Below are positions 54,735 to 64,000 of a stretch of DNA of 64,000 nt, one piece after another (position 1 is the stretch's first letter; each line of letters opens with the position of its first letter). This DNA is from Thinopyrum elongatum. Taxonomy: Eukaryota; Streptophyta; Magnoliopsida; Poales; Poaceae. The position numbers were made by a program, and so were the translations under genes. The stretch is from positions 11,117,570-11,181,569 of the forward strand of contig CM022301.1 of NCBI GenBank assembly GCA_011799875.1, given 5' to 3'. The notes beneath the pieces were generated by a model. It ran no database searches. It was not told the origin of the DNA and saw nothing but the letters and a program-made list of their open reading frames with translations.

Positions 54735-57700
54735 ATGGGCGCGGGCGTGGAGAGATTCAGCAACAAAAGGACCTTGGCGGCCGATCCCACCAGCCGAGAC
54801 GATCCCTTGGCCAAGAAGAAGAAGAAGGTGGTGGATCTGGGAAGCGACAGCGACGAGGACTCGCCTGATCCGTCACAGTGGGCGGGGGTTAATCCTGACT
54901 CCTTCGGCGATGACTACTTGGCCAAGATGGAAAAGGCCAGACTCGACCAAGAATCAGGTATGAATATGATCGCGCGATTCCCGGACACCATCTATTTTTC
55001 CATCAGTTTACTAGTAACAGAACTGATTAATTAATTACTCTCAATATAAATATATGTATGTTCCTTCTGCCTGTAGCTCCCCGCCCTGTGAAAATTCCTA
55101 CGCTGGATTACTACAAACCTCCCACCAGGTTTCACACCGTCGAGCTTTTCCCCGTCTGTCAATCTGGAAGCAAGGCGGTGCTCCGCGCTGCGAAATTTCT
55201 TCTAGGGGTTTCGTCCTCTCTCGGTACTTTTACGTGTATCCTTGTACCCTCTATGATTTGGATTATTTGATCCGTTGTCGCGCGCGCAACTTATAACATA
55301 CGGTATATATTGTGCTTGGATCACACAGATGGTAGGCCGCTAAGACGGTGCTCTGGCTTTTGGGTCGATTGGGATGAGGAGAAGAAAACTGGCCTTGTTT
55401 TGACAACTGCGCGGCTGATTCGCACAAAGGATGCTCCTTACAGCGTCTGGTCAGGGGGCGAAGAGTATGCTACAGATGCTGATGTGAGTCAATGTGCTTC
55501 TTCTATTAATTTCTATATATGCATGTACTATCTTTTACAGCTGGTTCCATCTCAAAAAAATAAAATAATCTCTGGTGTATTTCAATTCACATGTTTTTTG
55601 GTGTGTGCTATTGGCCTTTTCTAATAACAAAATGGAAACAAAACACGCCTTGGCTTACCATTCAAAAATCGTATATAATATGTTCTGCAACCTTTTTTAG
55701 GTCATTGTTCATTTGCTAAATGGCACCAGTGCAGAGGGCCAGCTGGTCTATCTCCAGCCCCACTACGATCTCGCTTTCCTGAGCGTTCAGGTGGATCAAC
55801 CAATCAACTTACCATCTTTGAATGAAAAAGATGTAGAATTTGCTCAAGAGGTTTTTCGGCTCGGAAGAGACAATTCCCTAAATCTAAGGATAACATATGC
55901 TAGGGCAGAATATTTGAATCCAACCATGTTTGAGCGGCACCACAATGTATACTTCCGTTCTCCAGATGGCCATGGCGATAATAATGAGGTAATATATCTT
56001 ATCATGTCATCTTTATGTTCTATATTGCAATCTATTGTTATAACATTTTTCTTGTTCTTGCAAACTCTCATATATGTTGCCAACATGAATTGTTGCAGTT
56101 TGACTATGGCGGGGCAGTTATTGACTTGCGTGGAGAAGTTGTCGGAATGGTCAACGTCCCTAAGAGATTTGGGTCTTTTATACCTTCTTCCATTTTGCTC
56201 AATTGTTTGGATTCATGGAAGAAATATCAGTACGTTTTTCCTCTCAGTGCTGTGACAGTATCAGACTAATGTGGTGTCTTCTAATTGTTCTTTTTACGTA
56301 TTTTTAGGAGTCAAATTATTTTTAGTAGTATCTATTTTCTCACTTCTATGAAATTTAATGACCATAAATTGTGTAAAGATTCTCAAAGAAAATACCATCA
56401 TTGTCGTGTTTTATGTATATATAAATATGTTTGAACATGTCGCTACAATAAATAATTTAGCAATAATGATCATTTATAAGAAAATCAAGAACAAGATCTT
56501 TGATGGGGCCTAGATAGGAAGAAACAAGTAGAACCGCGCTGAGAGTGCAAAATGTGTTACTTTTACGTAATATCATGAAAATCCCCTCTATGAGCTTTTC
56601 TCAACTGCTATGAATGATTCATCCCTGTTCGGCCTTTCTGAACTCTATTTGAATCAAAATATTTGGTTATTGTTGATTTTTTTTAACACGTTAGATAGAA
56701 GCTGGATTCCACCAAAGATATGTTAAATGATTATCTGATTTGATGTAGGCACATCACCCGGCCCCATCTTGGAATGATGTTTAAAGACATCAAACTTCTA
56801 GAACCTGCTCATGTTGACATGTTATGGCGTACGTTTAACATTGATGATGGTCTTATTGTTCAAGAGGTAGGTAATGGCTTCCTGAAAGTGCTCAATTTCT
56901 CATCTGTGTAAAGGTTAATTATTGACATTTGAACATTAGGTGTCGGGAGGATCTCCTGCTGAGAAATTTGGAATCCAAAAAGGTGAAATTATTGAATCTT
57001 TCAATTGAAAGCCTGTTTCTTCCACAATTGAGGTGAGTGAATTAGATATTTGTTAGGTAAATAAACGGAAAATAAATTTCATTTGTGTGATATTTAGGAA
57101 CTTCACGGTCTTGACTAGAATGTTCTTGTTTCCTGCAATTATCAGTTGGAAAATACACTGATGAGCATATACAAGGGAACTTTAGATGCTGAAGTTCGTA
57201 TTTTCGTAAGTTCATTTCTATATATGAGGACGGTTTGCTTGATCCCAGCCATACATTTATTTGTACTGAAGTATTATTAGCAAAATGCTAGCTCTAAGAG
57301 ATATGTTTTGCTAACTCCATAGGTTGGGGTGTTTCATACACTCAAAGAACAACGGAGCACCATAGAGTTGACTGCAAAATTATCAGAACTTGGAGAAGTT
57401 ATTACAAGAGGTACACATCTCCTCTTTTAAATAGCCCCATCTACAGATTATTATTTCAATTCTCAAGTATGTATGTTCTTTTTTGTGTAGCTAGATAGCT
57501 ATTATCCATACATAATGCTCTCACTAAGTGTGCAAGCTCATGTGCATTGTGCAATACACTCTTACATGACACGCATGTGATGTCTAAAATATCACACCAA
57601 ACCATACAGTATTATGATATTTTGGAAGTTTATGGTTTTGGTAAATAGGTGCTATGCAGCAAGTAAGTTGTAGAGAACAGACTTCATCCATGTTTTGTTT

Positions 57701-57975
57701 TACCAAAGTGTCCATCTTCCATTTGTAGAATTGGAAGTTTTAGGATTTTTTGGAACAAGAGATGCATGTCTGGGTCTGTGGCACTAACTTTGAGTTGTGT
57801 GACATTTTGCAAAGAATGTGGATTAAACATTGCTTGCACGTTTGCTCTCAGTTTTCTTTTTAGATATGGATACAAAACATTCTCCTTGAGAGAGGTGTTC
57901 TGCAAGCAAAATTAGGCTTGGTTATTTGATACTCATGTTGTGTTATTATTTGTTACAGGTTCTACAGACTCTTGA
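54735..57975 (+). CDS. DegP/HtrA-like (Do-like 14 type) pseudoprotease gene, 10 exons, nonsense in exon 7
   Basis: Exons: 54735-54957, 55077-55223, 55329-55483, 55701-55988, 56099-56229, 56749-56866, 56940-57032, 57146-57205, 57323-57410, 57959-57975; all GT-AG with consistent phases, 440 codons including the stop. The N-terminus is a basic, probably nuclear-type stretch (KKKKK near 28-32). Then a trypsin-like fold: GFWVDWDEEKKTGLVLTTA (133-151), HYDLAFLSV (196-204) and FDYGGAVIDLRGEVVGM (272-288). The family His is Arg152 and the Ser is Tyr274; only Asp198 remains, so no proteolysis is expected. Exons 6-8 encode a PDZ-like region with ASGGSP-type GGSPAEKFGIQKGE. TGA at 57006-57008 (FN stop KPVSST, where Gly is usual) cuts the protein to 376 residues. 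The ATG at 54735 has a strong context; an in-frame ATG at 54588 is possible. It may be a recent pseudogene or a truncated allele. Confidence 0.85.
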
Positions 57976-59160
57976 ACTGGCTGCTAGGTTGAGGAGGGAT
58001 GTTTGTATAGTGTGGCTTACTGTGATACACACTTACCTGTGACCACATGTAGTACTCTAGATATATTAGAAATAACATTTTTATCTGTAATTTAGTTCCT
58101 TGGTCCTCCAAACTAGCAGCTCCTTGTGGGATTTTCTATATATACTGCAATTAAAACCCCTCTTAATTAGTGCCTGAGGAAGCGTTGTTTTTTCTTTATT
58201 GCCTTGTCTCATTTGGTGGTCAACAATGCCAAGTATCTTGGCTCTGCACATATGGCTATGCATGAGAAGGACCAAGTATCTTGGCTCATGAACTTTGTGA
58301 AAAAGCACTACTAATTTTTAACTGTTGCTGATTTGTGGAAATTCTTTTCCATGGTGATCTGACTGTAGACACGTGTATATTTTTTTTGGTGTTATACTTA
58401 GATGAAAATTCTAAGTTGCAAGTGTAAGGTGGCCTCCCCATTATGAAACCATGCGTCACTATCCTACCATGGTGTGTTGACTTCTAGGCACTTGGCATGT
58501 GGCATATATACGCCTCTCCACTATTAAACCATGCGTCAGAATCCTAGCAAGTGTAAGGTCTCTTATCTATTTGTGTCTTGACTTCTAGTCATTTGGCATG
58601 GAATTTGCATTGTTCCCTATTATTGATCTTGGTACATGGACAATTCCGATGTTATGTCCTGAAGCTTTCTATCCTTCCCAGTTGCTGATAACAACTGGTG
58701 ATGTGCAATGACTCGGCCTGATTCCACTTTTTAGACTGAAAGAAGGAATATTTTGTCTCTAATGTGGTGACGCTAATATTTTCGGTATATATGGACTCTG
58801 TTTTGCAGCTATGTGCGTGAACTGTGATGTCAATATACATAGTTGCTCCTTTTTTTGCTGCATTTCTTATTGGACGGTTTCATGCATAAATTTCTAGATT
58901 AACATGTATTTTTCCTTGGCATGACAAATAAATAAATAGCCAGACTATTTCTGCGAGAAACTGGACGTAACCATATATAGCGACGGTGCGGAAGTCGAAC
59001 AGAGTAAGTTGGGAACCAAAATCATAGATCAAATTGCAAAGGGGTTCTTTTCTATCAAATATTCATTTTTTTTGCTCGCCCACAATGGCGTCCAGGATTT
59101 ACTAGTGTATCAGAGTTCTGGGACTTCCTCCTCCCTTGCATGGCTTTATGATATCAGCTG
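57976..59160. other. 3' flank of the DegP-like gene, no gene recognised
   Basis: It contains an imperfect tandem duplication (about 58431-58500 and 58513-58602, sharing AAACCATGCGTCA and TTGACTTCTAG). Short frames look random. Confidence 0.5.
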
Positions 59161-59164
59161 ATTT

Positions 59165-59595
59165 TTTTAGAGAAAAAGTGAGAGCCTGACTTTATAAATA
59201 AAGCCACACGGCAGTATCCAGCACAAGCATACGGAAAGGTAGCAAACAACCAACAAGTTCAAATGCTGCACCAACAAGGATTGCAGTCATAACGACACAC
59301 ATGACATGCATGCCAGCAACCTACGCACTAAAAGATTTAGCAAAAAGGACTCCAGGGAAGCATTAGGTAGACAAAGGGACCCTTTCCCAGCTGATGAGAT
59401 TCAACGTTGTGACCTCAATGTCAACATCTTTAACTAGCGGCTTCCACTGTTGTAAAAGTTTAAGCAATTTAGTATGTTCAATCGAGAGCTTGTTTCTAGT
59501 CGTCCAAAGAGCCCAAGACATAGTAGCAAAGCCAAACCAAAAGATCCTACTCATTTGACCAGACAAAGACTTAGCTAAATCAGAGCAGTACCGAC
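59165..59595 (-). pseudogene. LINE ORF2 C-terminal fragment
   Basis: The minus frame 59363-59566 reads SGQMSRIFWFGFATMSWALW then TTRNKLSIEH and LLKLLQQWKPLVKD, typical of the end of plant LINE reverse-transcriptase ORFs after the zf-RVT finger. A 3' UTR-like tail (CTTTATAAATAAAG) follows to about 59165. Its upstream part seems to be the fragment at 61815-62530. Confidence 0.75.
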
Positions 59596-59599
59596 CGTA

Positions 59600-60652
59600 G
59601 GAGCCCCTTTTGGTCGTTGTTGAGTCTAGAAAGAAAAACTATGTTGGTGTAGTTATCGAAGATTAGGAATTCATTTTTACTTCTTTCCCCACCTGCCCTC
59701 CCTCTGGTAAGGAAGTTTGATGTAAGTGTCTTCATCTATTCCTTACACCTTTCAAAAGTTTTAGGATCATGAGGGTTTTGGAATCGCTATGATATCGATT
59801 GCCGGCGGGAATTCTGGTCTTGGTGCCTCCTTACCGTATGGATGTGTCCCGGGAGTTGATTTACAAGAGATTCTTGCCACAATTGCATCATTTCAGTTCC
59901 ATTACTTCTGGATACTGATTTTCGAAATCGTTTCAATACTATTGATGGTGGAAGTAGGCTGAGCATGATCCCTGGTACTTGATAGACAACGCAGATGGTA
60001 CTGCCATATCAAGTATCGTTGCTTTTTCGAAAGTCCGAGGTAGACAAGTAGTTTGTGAAGTTTGGGTTATGTGTTGATGGGGGTTGTATACAATGGAGCT
60101 ATATTGTGATATTAGGTTGCTTTTATTTATGTAATTTCACTCATTGGATCAATTGTGCCAGATTGCATAATCAAAATTTTGGAATCTCATATTTGGGAAT
60201 TCAAGTAGTACACCTAGGTTCATTCTTTGTTATGGAATTCAAGTTGCTTCGATGCCGAGTGTTTATTCCATACCTTTCTAAGTGGTGTTCTCATATTCCT
60301 ACGGGAGTGCTAATCCTTTTGATCAATCACAAGTATCGTTGGAAATTTTACTCCAATCGTTGCTCTTTCCATCCGTCCTAAGCATTATCTTTTTCCCACC
60401 CTCTCACCCTCTTTTCTTCAAGAAGTTAGAGATGCTCTAATGAAATGTTCATTGTATTCATGAGAAGAATCTTTCTAATTTTATTTTGTGTTCTAATCTG
60501 GAGATTCCTTCATGAAGACGATGCCATGAAGATGATCAGGACCTCCCAGACACAATTCTTCGCTATCATTTTTTCCAGTGAGATGAACTCATCTTTCTTT
60601 GTTTTATGCTCTTGCATGTCTGAAGTTCTTACCCAAGACTCCTCTTCATCTT

Positions 60653-60689
<37 letters not shown>

Positions 60690-61810
60690 ATATTTTCTCA
60701 GTTTGAATCTGCGGAACATAGAAGATATCATATTGGTTTTCTAGTGTCGTTGTTTTCTCCATTATTCGAAGTTGTTCAGAAATTCCTGTTTCGTTCAAGG
60801 TCCTTATAGAATTTCGAGATTGTCACTTCATCAAGCCATTTAGTTCAACTTTGTCCAACCTCTCTTTCCAAGCAATCATTTCAATGAATTTTCCTTTGGA
60901 TTGGGCCCATAACCCATAGGTCTGAGGATTGAAACATGGCTCTGATACCAACCTGTCACGCCCAACATGTGGTCCTAGCACCATGAAGACTTTGCAATCT
61001 TCGCTAAGGATAGAAGCACATATTAGTCGCCCCAACATACACACAGGGTCATATGTTGGTAACAAGGTGAACATCACAATAAATACAACTACTCATGAAT
61101 AGAAGAGTAATACAAGATAACATTTTGGCAAACATATGCCAATACATAAGTAGTTCACCAAACAGAGGACACACCAACATTACATCAGTCATACATGCAA
61201 GAAGGCACGATTCCGAATACGGACAAGAAGCAAATATGCCTAAGAGGAAAGAGAAATAAGAAATGTCCGCCCTGCTATTCCCAAGCTACCAATTGGAATC
61301 CCATCCTAATGATCCGTCGTCGAACAAGAACAAAAAGACCTCCACGTAGAACGTTCATGCTCTTGCCTTAGAGCAAAGCTTTACTTGTACCTGCACCTGT
61401 TGTTGTTGTGGTATCCATGAGTCATTGAGACTCAACAATAACATTACCAAGGATACTAATACTAACAACACTTGTGGGTAGGATATGGTTAAGTGATGAG
61501 GTTGCGTCAAGAAGCTAAGCAATGTAAATCAACTATTCCTACGTGTACATAAGATGAGATCAACCTACGCATAAGGGAGCGCACTTAGTTGATCAAGAAG
61601 TAATCCTGCACACTTGCCTATGAGTCATTTATAACCCCATCGTGTCCTCTTCTGGCTTGCATCCCCACAAGAAAATATAGTTACGGTTACACACGTGGTT
61701 TAGTGAGTTTTACTCATTAGTTGAAGTTGTTCTACGTATGGCATTATAAATTTAAGTCATCCTGAACCGCGGACATGGCTTTCCGAAAGATTTAACCCAT
61801 GACCGGGTGC
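59600..61810 (-). mobile_element. Gypsy-type LTR piece with primer-binding site, inserted in the LINE
   Basis: Minus-strand LTR end GGGCGTGACA at 60954 is followed by GG and TTGGTATCAGAGCC (about 60938-60953), a tRNA-Met-type primer-binding site. The LTR extends right to roughly 61800 (CATCCTGAACCGCGGACATG near 61760 recalls LTRs of this Triticeae type). Left of the site, 59640-60930 is probably decayed interior; no pol motif is legible. The second LTR is missing. Confidence 0.6.
60656..60688. repeat. (TC)n microsatellite
   Basis: About 16 TC dinucleotides in a row. Confidence 0.95.
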
Positions 61811-61814
61811 AACT

Positions 61815-62530
61815 CCACATAAGGTTGGCAAGATCAGAATAAAAAATAATGAGGTTAGTATCTTCCAGAGCAGAACATAGAGTGCAAAATTCAGACTGAG
61901 GCCCATTACGTTTGCGAATTTGCTCAGCCACCGGAAGTTTACCCCTAGAAGCCTGCTAGCAGATCAAAATTATAATTTTCAAAGGCACACGAGAATGCCA
62001 AATATATTTAAACCAATGTTGAGGATATCGCTTATCGTTATCGTCTCGGTCGATTAATCGATTAATTGGAAATCGGCCGATTAATCGATTTTATCGGTAG
62101 ACTATTAATCGGATATTTTTTGCAAATCTCAGGTTCCCAACACTAAAATACGCTATATTCAACACCAAAACAATATTTGACAGAAGTGTTACCTTGATTC
62201 CTAGCCATTGAATCCTCGTATAATGATAAACAAAATAGGACACTAGTACATATTGCGTAACAAGGTCCACAAAACATAAATAAACATAGTTTTTGCAATC
62301 ATAGTGCTATGAATAGGTCTAATTTATCGGTAGATTCCTGATAAATCGCTTGTCAGAGCGATAAATCGGTCCAAAAGATAAACAGTGAAGATAAGGCATA
62401 ATCTTATCGGTCACCCCCCGATTAGCGATAAATCGGAAGATTAATCGCTGAATCGGAAGATTTCTTGAACAGTGATTTAAACCTTGAAGTGGGGGCGCCC
62501 AAGCTCATTCTAGTTGAATCATTGAGATGA
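61815..62530 (-). pseudogene. LINE zf-RVT fragment, interrupted by a MITE
   Basis: The minus strand reads IWHSRVPLKIIILIC, stop, QASRGKLPVAEQIRKRNGPQ, then EFCTLCSALEDTNLIIFYSD: the zinc-binding reverse-transcriptase region (zf-RVT) of plant LINEs. It sits in the same orientation as the C-terminal piece at 59165-59595, consistent with one LINE split by the LTR insertion. A hAT-type MITE (62014-62474) is inserted in it. Confidence 0.75.
62014..62474. mobile_element. hAT-type MITE (461 bp)
   Basis: Ends CAATGTTGAGGATATC and, inward from the right, CACTGTTCAAGAAATC; perfect 8-bp duplication ATTTAAAC at 62006-62013 and 62475-62482. Inside are several ATCGATTAATCG-like palindromic words, densest near both ends. 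Confidence 0.85.
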
Positions 62531-64000
62531 AAGTATAATATACTGTATACAAATGTAGAAATGACAAGTCCAAAGAAGAAGGAAAATGCGCTAAAGAGAA
62601 AAGACCAGTGTCCTCATTGTGAGAAAGTAACTGTAACTGTCTCTTCTTGTCGACAACTGTGAGAAACTAACCAAACGGTTGTCATGGACACACTATTTCC
62701 TCATGGACATACCGTATGTGGAGTTGAGACAGTCATGGACTTGCCGTGTCCTCAACTTTCTTGCAGTTGTACCAAAAGATTCTGCGGTGCTGACGGTATG
62801 TCCATCGCCAAAAAATATGGCAGTTGAGCGAGCCAGTATGAGATGTAGCTACAGGAGCAGCGCCCCTCTCTTCCTATCTACCCGCAACACACAAACCCTA
62901 GATTAGCTAACTCAACTTGCTTTGAGGTCTGTGTGCAAAAGAAGTAGTGTTAGAACACTAAGATGTTAAAACAAAACACTCTTGAACGTGAGAAATTAAC
63001 AATCAATTTATGTTGGGTTGTCTATGTATTTTAAATCTATATACATCATTCTTGACTTGTAGAGTCGATAATACTTACTAAACATAATTCAAATTATAAT
63101 GATGGGTGATTCACAATTGTTATAAAACTGTTGTTCACCCATCCAATGCAACAAAAAGTATATGAAAGATGTTAACATAATAATGAGTAGAGAGGGAGAT
63201 TATAGTCCATATTTTTCTAGTATCCATCACAGGTTCACTGTCATTAGACATAGTAGGAGACTATCAAAATATGTACATAAACCAATATTGAATATGTGAA
63301 TGGTACATGACAAATCTAGCCACACAATTACGTAGGCAACCGACTAGTTTTATAAATATCAAAATAACATATCTGATTTATAAAACATAGCAAATTTATG
63401 ATCTCATCAACACATCATTATTTCGAGAACCATAAGGTTGATACTTATCCACCGGATAAAGGAGAGATAACAAAACTACTTTGTTGTTCCTGCTGCTGGT
63501 ATGTAATTAATCTTGCAAGGTTAGTTTATGAAGCATTCCCAAAGATTTGGCCAACATAGCTTATCTATTTACAGCAGAATTGTCTTTGGAGATGGTGCTT
63601 GTCTTTATAACAGTGGGCTTTGGGTACGTGGCTTACTTTGATCATCTTGTTGCCCCCCCTTGTCATTTATGATTTCACCTAAATAATGTAAAAGAAAGAA
63701 CGGACTTATCATCTCAACATATAAACAATCGAAGTCAACAATTGATATCCCAAAAGAAACAATCCTTGAGTTATTAATCACCGTATGTGCATCAAAGACA
63801 GGCCAAACACACCACAAGAAGGAAAGAAAGTAGCACAAGACCTTGTACATTGTTCCTCATGTACTTGGTCATCATCACCGAGGACTAGAGATTATTAATG
63901 GGTTGTACTCTTGTAAATGGGACTGATGAGTGTATGACCATGAAGTGCTCGCTCTATGCATGGTTCATATATACTAGAAGGGTTGGGCACGCTTTGCAGC
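62531..64000. other. Unclassified stretch at window end
   Basis: Short frames only (62679-62906 plus, 63605-63850 minus), neither recognised. The phrases TCATGGACACACTATTTCCTC and TCATGGACATACC near 62682-62711 suggest a small local repeat. AT-rich from 62940. Confidence 0.4.

Noticed and set aside
60055..60381. 108-codon plus-strand ORF
   Set aside because: No recognisable motif and it lies in what seems to be decayed retrotransposon interior on the opposite strand.
60938..60953. tRNA gene
   Set aside because: Only the short primer-binding complement of a tRNA 3' end is present, not a cloverleaf.

Overview
The window is plant nuclear DNA, most probably from a Triticeae grass (wheat, barley, Aegilops or rye). 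This rests on the dense nested transposons, the Stowaway MITEs with TA target duplications, the CACTA ends and the LTR elements whose sequence style I recognise from Triticeae. The species is inferred; no search was run. I see no bacterial genes, rRNA, tRNA or CRISPR.

Two host genes can be read exon by exon. At 9812-17145 (+) lies a four-exon gene for a 223-residue emopamil-binding-protein-like (sterol delta8-delta7 isomerase family) protein. Its reading frame is open and every splice phase fits, but two residues known to matter for catalysis are replaced. At 54735-57975 (+) lies a ten-exon DegP/HtrA-like gene (Do-like 14 type) that has lost the catalytic His and Ser and carries a nonsense codon in its PDZ region. 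Everything else is transposons, their MITE derivatives and broken gene fragments (three PPR pieces, one NLR coiled-coil piece).

Layout. 1-3311: AT-rich segment, copy 1 of a segmental duplication, ending in a PPR fragment (3312-3560). 4130-9753: degenerate Copia element on the minus strand, ending 58 bp before the EBP-like start codon. 9812-17145: EBP-like gene; intron 2 holds a complete CACTA element (10458-13018), intron 3 holds several MITEs including a 543-bp foldback with a perfect 9-bp target duplication. 17146-18997: flank with a Helitron-like terminus and two Stowaway MITEs. 19080-19880: PPR fragment fused to an NLR fragment. 19970-28803: copy 2 of the duplication, split by a Helitron-like insertion and a 1.5-kb element. 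28804-43490: Mutator-like element (MULE) with about 240-bp terminal inverted repeats, a broken MURA-type transposase and a second ORF; a complete Gypsy element (34174-42483) sits inside the transposase gene. 43523-46128: PIF/Harbinger-type ORF1 pseudogene between short inverted repeats. 46130-46735: PPR pseudogene. 46736-49640: MITEs and a Copia gag relic. 49650-53259: truncated relative of the Gypsy element in the opposite orientation. 53260-54480: GC-rich unclassified repeat. 54735-57975: DegP-like gene. 59165-62530: LINE fragment split by a Gypsy-type LTR piece and a hAT-type MITE. 62530-64000: nothing recognised.

The host genes show no functional link to each other. The insertion order can be read: the MULE and Harbinger element landed in copy 2 after the duplication, and the Gypsy element landed in the MULE later still. 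Copy 1 and copy 2 give pre-insertion references for several events.
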